Positions 36,879-45,192 of a stretch of 49,156 nt of DNA are shown here, piece by piece. Source of the stretch: Candidatus Thermoflexus tengchongensis. Its GTDB lineage: Bacteria > Chloroflexota > Anaerolineae > Thermoflexales > Thermoflexaceae. The stretch is from positions 1-49,156 of the forward strand of contig JAEVEX010000035.1 in assembly GCA_016842085.1 (NCBI GenBank), written 5' to 3'. The notes under the pieces were generated by a model that did no database searches, was not told where the DNA came from, and saw nothing but the letters and a program-made list of their open reading frames with translations. The position numbers and the translations under genes are program-made. Positions within the stretch are counted from its first letter, which is position 1. Every line of letters starts with the position of its first letter.

Positions 36879-36907
36879 TTGCGGTTCTTTCCGCTCGGGT
36901 TTACCAT
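36879..36907 (+). promoter_or_regulatory. Weak promoter candidate for rpmF
   Basis: TTGCGG and TACCAT with a 17-base spacer, about 50 bases before the rpmF start. Spacing is ideal but the hexamers are only partial matches. Confidence 0.35.
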
Positions 36908-36957
36908 GGATGTTTGCAGTCGAACCCACCCAGCATCTAAGGAGGAGGTGATCTCCG

Positions 36958-37146
36958 ATGGGTGCATTGCCGAAGCGCCGGGTGACCCGGACGCGACGGG
37001 GGATGCGTCGGGCGCATGATGCGCTTCAGCGCCCGAATCTGGTGCCATGCCCCCGATGCAAGAACCGGATCCTCCCCCATCATGTCTGCCCATATTGCGG
37101 GACTTACCGGGGCGTCCAGGTCATAGAGGTGGAAGGCCGCGTGTGA
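36958..37146 (+). CDS. rpmF: 50S ribosomal protein bL32
   Basis: A 62-residue ribosomal protein of the zinc-binding (C+) type. It begins MGALPKRRVTRTRRGMRRAH as expected; CPRC and CPYC supply four zinc-binding cysteines. The Shine-Dalgarno AAGGAGGAGGTGAT is an almost complete match to the 16S 3' end. An intrinsic terminator follows, so it may be mainly monocistronic. Confidence 0.96.
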   Translation: MGALPKRRVTRTRRGMRRAHDALQRPNLVPCPRCKNRILPHHVCPYCGTYRGVQVIEVEGRV

Positions 37147-37175
37147 GCGGCCTGAATCCAGACGAAGGGATCGAT

Positions 37176-37210
37176 GCGGGGAGGGGGAGGTTCCTCCCCG
37201 CGTCTTTTAT
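37176..37210 (+). terminator. Intrinsic terminator after rpmF
   Basis: A 9-bp stem GCGGGGAGG / CCTCCCCGC (37176-37184 and 37193-37201) with an 8-base loop, then GTCTTTTAT. It starts 30 bases after the rpmF stop. Confidence 0.75.
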
Positions 37211-37256
37211 CCGCGAACCCGGACGGCCGCAAATCCAGAGATGAAGGGGATCGGCG

Positions 37257-37754
37257 ATGACATGGCCAGGGGATGGCCGAAATGAGGGGATCCCTTTCCC
37301 TGTTGAAGAGGAAGGCTTGCCCTCCCAGGCCGGTCGAAAGGGGAAAGTGTTCCTCGCCCTTTTCGGAGGCCTCCTGGGGCTGGGCCTCTGTGTGATCTTC
37401 GGGCTGGCGATCTTCGGAGCTCCGTGGACCCCCCGATGGCTGGATACCGGCGTGCCGCCGGATCGCCTGAGCGAAGGGGTTCCCTTCCCCATCACGCTGT
37501 CGGATCGAAGCGGCCGGATTTATCCTCTGATCCTGGTGCGCACCGGAGAGCAAATCCGGGCCTTCCCCATGCAGCCGCCCGGCGTTCCTTGCCTGCTGAA
37601 GATTGAGGGCCTGGAACTGGCGGCGGAGTGCGCTGGATGCCGTTTCACAGCCGACGGCCGCCCCATGGCCGGCCCCTGCGCTTCCCCGCTCCCCACTTAC
37701 CCGGCCCGAATCATGGGGGGCTCGATATGGGTGGATATCAACCGGCTTCAATAA
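37257..37754 (+). CDS. Membrane-anchored Rieske-like protein lacking normal ligands
   Basis: A 165-residue protein with a polar N-terminus, one transmembrane helix (about 30-55) and an outward domain. The domain's end, CRFTADGRPMAGPCASPLP then TYPARI and IWVDIN, follows the pattern of Rieske ferredoxins after their second ligand pair (xHGxxFDxxxGxxxxGPxxxPLxxYP). However, the His ligands of the CxH motifs are missing: here the cysteines are at 112, 125, 128 and 141, without CxH. It therefore probably does not bind a normal Rieske 2Fe-2S cluster. AAGGGGA is well placed before ATG 37257. It precedes the thiolase gene by 85 bases. Whether the remaining cysteines form disulfides or bind another metal is unknown. 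Confidence 0.5.
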   Translation: MTWPGDGRNEGIPFPVEEEGLPSQAGRKGKVFLALFGGLLGLGLCVIFGLAIFGAPWTPRWLDTGVPPDRLSEGVPFPITLSDRSGRIYPLILVRTGEQIRAFPMQPPGVPCLLKIEGLELAAECAGCRFTADGRPMAGPCASPLPTYPARIMGGSIWVDINRLQ

Positions 37755-37839
37755 GCCGGAGCCGGGGCGTCCCCATCCCCTCCGACGGGCAAGGGAAGGA
37801 TCTGTCGACGGCCCCAAAACCTCCTGACGGGAGGGATCG

Positions 37840-39075
37840 ATGCGGGAAGTGGTGATCGTTGCCGCCGTGCGCACGCCCATGGGCAAATACGGTGGGATCT
37901 TAAAGGACGTGCGGCCAGATGATCTGGCCGCGCTGGTCATCCGCGAGGTGGTGCGCCGCGCCGGCATCGACCCGGGAATGGTGGATGAAGTCTACATGGG
38001 CTGTGCCAACCAGGCCGGGGAGGACAACCGGAATGTCGCCCGGATGGCCCTGCTGCTGGCGGGCTTCCCGGAGCACGTTGCCGGGATGACGGTAAATCGC
38101 CTCTGCGCCTCCGGGCTGACCGCTGTGAACCTGGCCGCGCGGACCATCCGGTGCGGCGAGGCGGATGTGATCGTGGCCGGAGGGGTGGAAAGCATGACCC
38201 GGGCGCCCTGGGTCATGCCCAAGGCGGCAGTTCCCTTCCCCCGGGGCAACTTCACGGTCTACGATACGGCGCTGGGATGGCGGTTCCCGAACCCCAGGAT
38301 GGAGGCCATGTTCCCCCTGGAATCCATGGGGGAGACGGCGGAGAACATCGCAGAGGAGCATCCCGAGATCACCCGCGAGGAGCAGGACCGCTTCGCCCTC
38401 CTTTCCCATCAGCGCGCGGTGGAGGCCATTCGCTCCGGGAAATTCCGGGAGGAGATCGTCCCCGTGGTCATCGAACGGCCGGGCCAGCCTCCTCTGGTCA
38501 TCGACACCGATGAAGGGCCTCGCTACCGGGTGGAGAACGGGGAGATCGTTCTGGATACGGATCTGGAGCGTCTCTCCCGACTGCCCCCGGTGTTCCGGAA
38601 AGGGGGGACGGTGACCGCGGGGAATGCCTCGGGGCTGAGCGATGGGGCTGCGGCGCTGCTCCTGATGAGCGCGGAGAAGGCGCGGGCGCTGGGCCTGCAG
38701 CCCATGGCCCGATGGGTGGCCTCCGCCGCCGTGGGGGTGAACCCGCGCGTGATGGGCTACGGCCCGGTTCCGGCCACGCGCAAGGTTCTGGAACGGGCCG
38801 GGCTGACGCTGGATCAGATCGACCTGGTGGAGATCAATGAGGCCTTCGCGGTTCAGACCCTGGCCTGCATCAAGCTGCTGGGGCTGGATCTGAGCAGGGT
38901 GAACGTCAACGGCGGGGCCATCGCCCTGGGGCATCCCCTGGGTTGCAGCGGGGCCCGCATCCTCACCACCCTGCTTTACGAGATGCGCCGGCGGAAGGCA
39001 CGCTATGGGCTGGCCGCCCTTTGCGTCGGCGTGGGACAGGGGGAGGCCACCATCGTGGAAGGGCTGCCGTCCTGA
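37840..39075 (+). CDS. Thiolase (acetyl-CoA acetyltransferase type)
   Basis: A 411-residue thiolase that would condense or cleave acyl-CoAs (acetoacetyl-CoA or 3-ketoacyl-CoA) in the cytoplasm. The nucleophile is Cys89 in NRLCASGL; the other active-site elements are [25 protein letters not shown] (His365) and CVGVGQG (Cys395). The N-terminus [18 protein letters not shown] is standard. GGGAGGG lies shortly before ATG. Sequence alone cannot tell a biosynthetic from a degradative (FadA or PcaF-like) role. No other fatty-acid gene is adjacent. Confidence 0.93.
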   Translation: MREVVIVAAVRTPMGKYGGILKDVRPDDLAALVIREVVRRAGIDPGMVDEVYMGCANQAGEDNRNVARMALLLAGFPEHVAGMTVNRLCASGLTAVNLAARTIRCGEADVIVAGGVESMTRAPWVMPKAAVPFPRGNFTVYDTALGWRFPNPRMEAMFPLESMGETAENIAEEHPEITREEQDRFALLSHQRAVEAIRSGKFREEIVPVVIERPGQPPLVIDTDEGPRYRVENGEIVLDTDLERLSRLPPVFRKGGTVTAGNASGLSDGAAALLLMSAEKARALGLQPMARWVASAAVGVNPRVMGYGPVPATRKVLERAGLTLDQIDLVEINEAFAVQTLACIKLLGLDLSRVNVNGGAIALGHPLGCSGARILTTLLYEMRRRKARYGLAALCVGVGQGEATIVEGLPS

Positions 39076-39086
39076 TACGGAGGAGC

Positions 39087-39114
39087 GTGGGGCAACTGCT
39101 TGCAGTTGCCCCAC
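39087..39114. repeat. GGGCAAC palindrome, copy 2
   Basis: A perfect 13-bp inverted repeat (GTGGGGCAACTGC / GCAGTTGCCCCAC) with only 2 bases between the arms, 12 bases after the thiolase stop. It shares its core with copies at 3117 and 39196 and may act as a terminator for the thiolase gene. Confidence 0.65.
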
Positions 39115-39195
39115 TACGGGGAACGGGGAGGCTCCGCTCAACGATCTGCGGTTGTCGTATTTCGTATCAAGGAGGGCTGGTTCCGAGGCCCCTGG

Positions 39196-39226
39196 GGGAG
39201 GGCAACGCCCGGGGCGTTGCCCTCCC
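39196..39226. repeat. GGGCAAC palindrome, copy 3
   Basis: A perfect palindrome with 15-base arms (GGGAGGGCAACGCCC / GGGCGTTGCCCTCCC) around one base, 13 bases from the rho stop. It probably terminates rho and is the third member of the repeat family. Short GATACG / CGTATC sequences flank copies 2 and 3 (39074, 39163 and 39232). Confidence 0.65.
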
Positions 39227-39238
39227 GTCCAGATACGC

Positions 39239-40591
39239 TCAGCTCCAGTCTCCCTTCTTGATACGGGCGAGGAACTCCGCGTTGCTGCGGGTTTTCGCCA
39301 GGGCGTTGAGGAGGGACTCCATCACCTGGGTCAGGTCGTAGCCGCCTCCATCGGGCGGTGGGGCCATCATCCGGGCGATCATCCGCCGCATCAGCCACAC
39401 CTTCTCCAGCGTATCCGGATCCAGCAAGAGCTCCTCCCGCCGCGTCCCCGAGCGTTCGATGTCGATCGCCGGGAAGATCCGGCGCTCGGCCAGCTTCCGG
39501 GAGAGATGCAGCTCCCAGTTCCCGGTCCCCTTGAATTCCTCATAGATCACATCATCCATCCGGCTCCCCGTATCGATCAGACAGGTGGCCAGGATGGTCA
39601 GCGAGCCGCCGTTCTCGATGTTCCGGGCCGCGCCGAAGAAGCGCTTGGGCGGATACAGCGCCGCAGGATCCAGACCGCCGGTCCAGGTGCGGCCGCTGGG
39701 CTCCACCACCAGGTTATAGGCCCGTGTGAGCCGGGTGATGGAGTCCAGGAGGATGACCACATGCTTTCCCCCCTCCACCATCCGCTTGGCCCGCTCCAGG
39801 GCGAGCTCCGCCACCTTGATGTGGTTCTCCGGAGGCTCGTCGAACGTGCTGTGGACCACCTCGGCCTCCACCGAGCGATCCATATCGGTGACCTCCTCCG
39901 GCCGCTCGCCAACCAGCACGACCATGAGGTGGACATCCCGGTAGCGGGTGGAGATGGCGTTGGCGATGTTCTTGAGAACGGTGGTCTTGCCTGCCTTGGG
40001 CGGCGAGACGATCAGACCCCGCTGCCCCCGGCCGATTGGCGCCACCAGGTTGATCAAACGGGTGGTGAGGTTCTTCGGGTCCGTTTCCAGATCGAAGAGC
40101 TCATTCGGGAAGATGGGGGTGAGCTCCTCGAACCGCGGCCGCAGGCGGGCCTGCTCGGGGTCCAGGCCATTGACCGCTTCCACCCGCAGGAGGCTGAAGT
40201 ATTTCTCCGTCTCCTTCGGCGGCCGGATCTGGCCAACGACGAAGTCGCCCCGGCGCAGGCCGAAACGTCGGATCTGGGACTGGCTGACATAGATATCCTG
40301 GGGGCTGGGGAGGAAGTTCGGGTTCACCCGAAGGAACCCAATGGTGCCCAGGGCGTCATCCTCCACGATCTCCAGCGTCCCTCCACCGAAGGCATAACCC
40401 TGCTGCTCCGCCTTCGCCTGGAGGAGCCGCATAATCAGATCCTGCTTTTTCAGGCGGCTATAGCTGGGGATCTTGAGCGCCCGGGCCAGATCACGGAGCT
40501 CATCTAAGGTTTTGGATTCCAGATGGATGTAATCGAAATCCAGGATGGGAACCTGAACCTGTGCCTGTTCCATGGCCGTTCCACTCTTCAT
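39239..40591 (-). CDS. rho: Transcription termination factor Rho
   Basis: A 450-residue hexameric RNA-dependent ATPase that ends transcription. The N-terminal helical bundle has [20 protein letters not shown], the RNA-binding domain includes [20 protein letters not shown] and [14 protein letters not shown], and the ATPase domain has the Walker [41 protein letters not shown] and [18 protein letters not shown]. The start is uncertain: ATG 40591 or ATG 40573 both have poor sites. Length is near that of E. coli Rho. An unusually long gene-free upstream region (about 800 bases) may hold its control sequences. Confidence 0.97.
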   Translation of the reverse strand: MKSGTAMEQAQVQVPILDFDYIHLESKTLDELRDLARALKIPSYSRLKKQDLIMRLLQAKAEQQGYAFGGGTLEIVEDDALGTIGFLRVNPNFLPSPQDIYVSQSQIRRFGLRRGDFVVGQIRPPKETEKYFSLLRVEAVNGLDPEQARLRPRFEELTPIFPNELFDLETDPKNLTTRLINLVAPIGRGQRGLIVSPPKAGKTTVLKNIANAISTRYRDVHLMVVLVGERPEEVTDMDRSVEAEVVHSTFDEPPENHIKVAELALERAKRMVEGGKHVVILLDSITRLTRAYNLVVEPSGRTWTGGLDPAALYPPKRFFGAARNIENGGSLTILATCLIDTGSRMDDVIYEEFKGTGNWELHLSRKLAERRIFPAIDIERSGTRREELLLDPDTLEKVWLMRRMIARMMAPPPDGGGYDLTQVMESLLNALAKTRSNAEFLARIKKGDWS

Positions 40592-40670
40592 GAGGATAGA
40601 CTGCCACCCGGGCATCGCACCCACAGGGGGACCAGACCCGGGAGAGGCACGACACGCTGGACTCCACGCG

Positions 40671-40986
40671 CTCAGGAGTTACGCAGCGGGTCTCTTCCTG
40701 GGGCTTGTGGGGCCATCCCGCCTTAATCCGAGTTTAAAAACCAAACCATGAGGGCTTATCCCACTGTCCAGTCCCCGGGGAGATCCGGCGCGTAACTCCT
40801 CCCTCAACTTGCTACCCATCCCGGATGGAGCCCTCTGGAGATCCGGAAGCCATCTCTGACGCTTCCCGCTCCCGAAGGATCTTCTCCTTCCCCCGTAACC
40901 CGGGAAACGCCGGAAAAGAGAGGAGCCCTTTCACTCTTCCATCAGGAGAAAGATCCGGGTAGCAAGTTGCGTAACCCCTGACTCAG
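40671..40986. mobile_element. Decayed MITE-like or IS-remnant with nested inverted repeats
   Basis: CTCAGGAGTTACGCA (40671-40685) is matched in inverted orientation by TGCGTAACCCCTGACTCAG (40968-40986), with 13 of 14 core positions pairing. Inside it, GCGTAACTCCT (about 40792) is a second inverted partner, and CAACTTGCTACCC (40805-40817) pairs perfectly with GGGTAGCAAGTTG (40957-40969). There is no transposase gene. The arrangement suggests remnants of one or two short elements. Confidence 0.45.
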
Positions 40987-41310
40987 ATGCGCTCTGGTGA
41001 TCTTCGGGGTCGATGCCTCAAGCGGCAGAAGCACCCTTATTATATCCGGTCCAATGGAATCCGTCAAAGTGAAACCGATGGTGAAGCGAGGGGGCTTCTG
41101 GGGCCAGGCCGATCCCAGAGAAAGCAGGAGCTACACCGTTCGCCCCTTCCCGGGAGGAGGGGTTATTCCATCCCTCCAGGCGAGTGCCCAACGGCGCAGG
41201 CCCCGAGAATCTGGGGGAGGCGCTATCCCGCCTTCTGAATTCAAGCCCGATAGGGGATGTCCGAACCGTGAGCCGGCCCCAGGATGAGGTTCTGCGGCGA
41301 AATTCCCAAC

Positions 41311-41316
41311 TATAAT
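41311..41316 (+). promoter_or_regulatory. -10 element candidate for the nurA operon
   Basis: A consensus TATAAT about 73 bases upstream of the nurA ATG. No good -35 hexamer is seen 16-18 bases before it. Confidence 0.35.
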
Positions 41317-41388
41317 GATGATAGCAGGAGATCAAACACTTCCCATGCGGCGGACCGGGAAGCGCTCTAACCTGGCGAGGGGGCGACG

Positions 41389-42582
41389 ATGCTGGACTGG
41401 CGACAGGTGAGACAATATGTACAGGAGATGGCGGACTACGCCCGAGATCGCCTCCGCACGCATCCTCCGACGCTCCGCTATGCCCTGAGCCTGCTTCACC
41501 GCTTCTCCGATGATCTGGAGCGCCTGCAGCGGATGGCTCGGGAGGCCCTGCGAGCCGGATGGCGCGGGGCGATCCCCTGGGGGGAGCCCCTCGCCGCCCG
41601 ATTCCCCCTGCCCGCCGAACAGCCTCGAGCGCTGGTGATCGCGGCCGACGGCTCCCAGGTCTATCCGGATCGCCATGGGACCGTTCCCTACTTTGTTCTC
41701 AACATCGGCCTGATCGAGATGCGCCCCGGGTCCGGCGCCCCTCCTCAAACGTGGCATCACCTGGTGTTCTGGTATCGGGAGGAAGAGCTTTTCACCGAGG
41801 ACGGGGAGATGCGCGCCCTCAACGATCTGGAGGCCGAGCGGGACATCCAGGAACTGGAGCAGCTGGCGGCGGCGATGGCCCGCCGGGTCGACGATCCCTT
41901 CGGCCCACCGGTCGGACTGGCGGATGGCCTGCTGCTCCCCTGGGCCCTGGCCCGGGGTGAACCCTTCGCGGCGGTCTCCGCGGAACGGTATCGAGAGCTT
42001 TTCCGGCGCGCCGTCGCGGCCCTGGAATCCGCAAAGGAGACAGGGGGCGCCATCGCCGGATACGTGGATCGGCCGACGGGCCATGCGGTGCTGCGCTTGC
42101 TGGCCCTGGGACTCCTGGATCCGGATGAGATCTCCCGGGAGAAGATCGCCGACTACCCGTTTGGACAGCTGCGGGATCGGGCCCTCTTTGCCGAACTGCT
42201 GGGGCCTGGCGAGCGCTCGGCCCTCTTCGCCCCGAACTGGCCGATCAACGATCACCTGGATCGCGAAGGGCATCGGCTCCTGTTCTTCTATCTCAATGTG
42301 GGAACAGAGGGCCGTCCCCATCTCGCCCGTGTGGAGATCCCGGAGTGGGTGGCTCAGGATCGGGCCCGCCTGGACCGGCTCCATCGAGCGATCTGGGATC
42401 AGTGTCGCATCCTGGCGGAAGCCCCGTATCCGTATCTGCTCACCCGGGCCCATGAGCTGGCCCGTATCCGCCCGGAAGAGCGGAAGCAGCTGGAAGGGAT
42501 GATTCAGGAAGCCCTCCTCCGGCGCGGCCTTCACTTCTCGATCTCGGCCAAGGCCCGGCAAAAGGAGTGGCTGGGCGGATAA
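41389..42582 (+). CDS. nurA: NurA-domain nuclease
   Basis: A 397-residue NurA-family nuclease. In archaea, NurA is a 5'-3' exonuclease and endonuclease that works with the HerA translocase in DNA-end resection; bacterial relatives exist. The key start of the NurA domain, VIAADGSQVYPDRHG with catalytic Asp87, is followed by ALNDLEAERDIQELE and GLADGLLLPWALARG with further acidic residues. Later come GYVDRPTGHAVLRLLALG and, near the C-terminus, PYPYLLTRAHELARI with a candidate His ligand. The N-terminal 75 residues are helical. GAGGGGG precedes ATG 41389. It is the first of three plus-strand genes with herA as the third, so the functional link is supported by context. Confidence 0.85.
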   Translation: MLDWRQVRQYVQEMADYARDRLRTHPPTLRYALSLLHRFSDDLERLQRMAREALRAGWRGAIPWGEPLAARFPLPAEQPRALVIAADGSQVYPDRHGTVPYFVLNIGLIEMRPGSGAPPQTWHHLVFWYREEELFTEDGEMRALNDLEAERDIQELEQLAAAMARRVDDPFGPPVGLADGLLLPWALARGEPFAAVSAERYRELFRRAVAALESAKETGGAIAGYVDRPTGHAVLRLLALGLLDPDEISREKIADYPFGQLRDRALFAELLGPGERSALFAPNWPINDHLDREGHRLLFFYLNVGTEGRPHLARVEIPEWVAQDRARLDRLHRAIWDQCRILAEAPYPYLLTRAHELARIRPEERKQLEGMIQEALLRRGLHFSISAKARQKEWLGG

Positions 42583-42620
42583 TTCACAGGCGTCTCAGAC
42601 TTTGAGGCTGGAGCCTGAAG

Positions 42621-43250
42621 ATGGCCACAACCCGACAGCGTTCGAATCCATCCGCAGGGCCAGCGTTCATCGGGCGGGTGATCGAGTCCAGCGCCCGCAC
42701 CTTCCTGGTGGGCTGTCGGCTGACGGCGGAGGACATCCCGGCTTTCGGCTCCTTCGTCCAGACCGCCCGGGGAGAGACAACCATCATCGGGATCATCTAC
42801 GATCTGGTCCTGCAGGGCGATGAGCTCACCCGCATGGTCGCGCTCCAGGACGTCCCGCCCCAGGAGATCCAGCAGGACATGATCGAGAACCGCAACATCC
42901 CGGTTCAGATCGGGGTGCTCACGCTGGGTTACATGCGGGACCGCTTCACGTATTACGGCATCCCTCATCAACCCCCGGCCCTGCTGGAGCCGGTTTACAC
43001 CTGTCTGCCGGCTCAGATCCAGCGGTTCACCGAGCAGCCGGATTTCATCCGCACGCTGGTGGAGGCCCGCGAGGCCTCCGACGATGTGCTCGCGGCCGTG
43101 GTCCGGGCGGCCGCCGCCGTCCGGCCTGGACCCCATCGGCGGGACTTCCTGATCCAGATCGGGCGGGAGCTGGTGCGGCTGCTGGCGGACGAGCCCACCC
43201 GTCTGGGGCAGGTGCTGCGCCGGATCCGGATGACGGCTGAGGCGCCTTAA
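42621..43250 (+). CDS. HAS-barrel-like accessory protein of the HerA-NurA module
   Basis: A 209-residue protein between nurA and herA (39 bases after nurA, about 135 bases before herA). Its N-terminal part (FIGRVIESSARTFLVGCRLT, then PAFGSFVQTARGETTIIGII) is beta-rich and resembles the HAS-barrel found at the N-terminus of HerA-like ATPases. The remainder has predicted helices (QIQRFTEQPDFIRTLVEAR and IGRELVRLLADEPTRLGQVL). The ATG at 42621 follows GGAG by 7 bases. It may be a separate structural cap or adaptor for the HerA ring or for NurA. No catalytic motif is visible. Confidence 0.65.
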   Translation: MATTRQRSNPSAGPAFIGRVIESSARTFLVGCRLTAEDIPAFGSFVQTARGETTIIGIIYDLVLQGDELTRMVALQDVPPQEIQQDMIENRNIPVQIGVLTLGYMRDRFTYYGIPHQPPALLEPVYTCLPAQIQRFTEQPDFIRTLVEAREASDDVLAAVVRAAAAVRPGPHRRDFLIQIGRELVRLLADEPTRLGQVLRRIRMTAEAP

Positions 43251-43302
43251 GTCCCGGGCAGTACCGGACCCTCGTGGGGATGAAGCGTTGCGCAGTGGAC
43301 TG

Positions 43303-43339
43303 CCTCCGGGGGCAGACAGCTCCCCAAAGCCCCCGGAGG
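43303..43339. promoter_or_regulatory. Hairpin between the HAS-barrel gene and herA
   Basis: A perfect 11-bp stem CCTCCGGGGGC / GCCCCCGGAGG with a 15-base loop, 45 bases before the herA start. It may modulate herA expression or be a mRNA-stability element; no T-run follows. Confidence 0.5.
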
Positions 43340-43384
43340 AGATTCCGTGCGGAGAGCCTATCGTCAGATGGCTGGAGGTTCAAT

Positions 43385-45100
43385 ATGGCTTCGGAACTGG
43401 AGGCGATCTTTGGAGCCCGATCGGCTCCCCCCGCGATGGAAGCGCGCCGGCTGGGGATGGTGATCGGTGGCTCCCTTTCGGAGGGGCTGGTGGTCAAGCT
43501 GGATCCTCGCATCGCCATCGAGGGTCTGGCGGTCGGACGCTATGTGGTGATCCGGGGCTACCGACGGCGCTTCTTTGGGATGATCACCGACATCCGGCTG
43601 GACAGCGCCAACCCGGACCTCGCTCGCATGCCCCCGGACCCGGACGATCCCCTGATCCGGGACATGGTAGCCGGCATCGGGGTCTTCGGTCAGATCCACG
43701 TCCAGCCGATGCTGGTTCTGGAGGAGAACGATCCCCTTCCACGGCCCGTTAAAACCGTTCCCGCTCACTTTTCCCCGGTCTATGAGGCGACAGAGGAAGA
43801 AGTCCACGCGATCTTCCGGCCCCGGGTGAAGGGACGGGAGGAGCGGTATTTCGTCATCGGGGAGCCGCTGGATATGCCCGGGGTGCGAATCCCCCTCAAC
43901 CTGGATCGTTTCGTCGAGCGCTCGAGCGGCGTGTTCGGGAAGAGCGGGACGGGGAAGACCTTTCTCACCCGACTGCTGCTGGCCGGGGTGATCTACCACA
44001 ACGCCTCGGTGGCCCTGGTGTTCGACATGCATAACGAATACGGCTGGAGCGCCCCCGGGGAGGAAGGACTCGTCAAAGGCCTGAAACAGCTGCCCGAGTG
44101 CTTCTCCCGGGTCGTCATCGCCACCCTCGATGAGGATTCCTCCCGGCGCCGCAACAGCCGGTATGATCTGGTGGTCCGCATCGGCTATGACCAGATCGAA
44201 CCGGAAGATGTCGAGCTCCTGCGCGGGGTGATCGGCCTGAGCGAGGTTCAGATCGGCGCCCTTTACATGTTGCGGCGACGGCTGGGCCGGGACTGGTTAC
44301 GGATCCTGCTGGAGGAGGATCGGGGGCCCGCCGGGGAGGGCGAAGAGGAAACGGGGGGAGATCCCCTGGCCGAGCTGGTGGAACGGGATCTGATCACCAG
44401 CAGCACCCTGGGGGCCCTCCAGCGCAAGCTGGGCCTCTTCCACCGGTTTCGGTTCCTGGTCCCCCAGGCCTCTGAGGACGCTGCCCAGGCGATCCTCTCC
44501 CGCATCCTCGAGGGCCAGAGCGTGGTGCTCGAATTCGGGCGCTACGGGAACGATATGGCGGCTTACGTGCTGGTGGCCAACTACCTGACCCGTCGCATCC
44601 ACGCGGAATACGTCCGCCGCAAGGAGGCGGCCCTGGGGGATTCCAGCCGGGAGCCGCCGCATCTGGTGATCGTCGTCGAGGAGGCGCACAAGTTCCTGCA
44701 GCCCGGCATCGCGGAGCACACCGTGTTCGGGACCATCGCCCGGGAATTGCGCAAGTATAACGTCACGCTGCTGATCGTAGATCAGCGGCCCAGCCAGATC
44801 GACAGCGAGGTGCTCTCCCAGATCGGCACGCGGGTGCTGTGTTTGCTGGACCATGAGGAGGACGTGCGGGCGGCCCTGGCCGGGATCTCCGGGGCCTCCC
44901 GGCTGCGGGAGGTGCTGGCCCGCCTGGAGACCAAACAGCAGGCCCTGCTGCTGGGCCACGCGGTGCCCATGCCCGTGGTGGTGCGGACCCGATCCTACGA
45001 CGCCTCGTTCTATGAAGAGCTGGCGAAGGGAGCGCTCGAGGCCGAAAAGGATCTGGCGGATCGCTATCTGCGCGCGATGCGCGGGGAGGATGAAGACTAG
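43385..45100 (+). CDS. herA: HerA-family DNA translocase / ATP-binding protein
   Basis: A 571-residue FtsK/HerA-type ATPase. The N-terminal HAS-barrel (about 20-115, RLGMVIGGSLSEGLVVKLDP) is followed by a linker, the Walker A GKSGTGKT (185-192), ALVFDMHNEYGW (210-221), and the Walker B HLVIVVEEAH (426-435). Next is LLIVDQRPSQID with a candidate sensor and arginine finger region. ATG 43385 has TGGAGG seven bases upstream; a longer frame to 43274 covers the hairpin. HerA forms hexameric rings that translocate along duplex DNA and stimulate NurA. Similar ATPases also occur in Sir2-HerA and related antiphage systems, but no effector of that kind is present here. Confidence 0.88.
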   Translation: MASELEAIFGARSAPPAMEARRLGMVIGGSLSEGLVVKLDPRIAIEGLAVGRYVVIRGYRRRFFGMITDIRLDSANPDLARMPPDPDDPLIRDMVAGIGVFGQIHVQPMLVLEENDPLPRPVKTVPAHFSPVYEATEEEVHAIFRPRVKGREERYFVIGEPLDMPGVRIPLNLDRFVERSSGVFGKSGTGKTFLTRLLLAGVIYHNASVALVFDMHNEYGWSAPGEEGLVKGLKQLPECFSRVVIATLDEDSSRRRNSRYDLVVRIGYDQIEPEDVELLRGVIGLSEVQIGALYMLRRRLGRDWLRILLEEDRGPAGEGEEETGGDPLAELVERDLITSSTLGALQRKLGLFHRFRFLVPQASEDAAQAILSRILEGQSVVLEFGRYGNDMAAYVLVANYLTRRIHAEYVRRKEAALGDSSREPPHLVIVVEEAHKFLQPGIAEHTVFGTIARELRKYNVTLLIVDQRPSQIDSEVLSQIGTRVLCLLDHEEDVRAALAGISGASRLREVLARLETKQQALLLGHAVPMPVVVRTRSYDASFYEELAKGALEAEKDLADRYLRAMRGEDED

Positions 45101-45192
45101 AAGGCTAAAGGAAAAAAGGCTCTTCCGGGAACCGCTGGCTTCCTGGAATCGTCTCTTTCTTAGCGGAGCCCATCTTTCCAGGAGGCGCGGTG

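Larger units (their letters stand above)
36584..36957. other. Divergent intergenic region nuoA / rpmF
   Basis: A 374-base region holding the nuo promoter (minus), a weak rpmF promoter candidate (plus) and a 9-bp hairpin GAGGCGGAT-GCCA-ATCCGCCTC at 36750-36771. The yceD-like gene that often precedes rpmF is not seen. Confidence 0.6.
40592..41388. other. 797-bp gene-free region between rho and nurA
   Basis: Divergent upstream region. It contains nested inverted repeats (40671-40986) that suggest a decayed mobile element, two copies of a YATCCCGCCTT motif (40713 and 41222) and a TTCTGGGGCCAGGCC motif (41096). A TATAAT at 41311-41316 lies about 70 bases before nurA. No protein gene is supported. 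Confidence 0.6.

Noticed and set aside
36459-37019. Possible yceD-like gene upstream of rpmF
   Set aside because: The open frame overlaps nuoA antisense and the rpmF start, and has no Cys or acidic motif of that family.
39074-39240. Paired palindromes as a CRISPR array
   Set aside because: Only two units with different sequences and no regular spacers; no cas gene in the window.
41389-45100. HerA module as a Sir2-HerA or DUF4297-HerA antiphage system
   Set aside because: No Sir2 or DUF4297 domain is present; the nuclease partner is NurA-like, which fits DNA repair at least as well.
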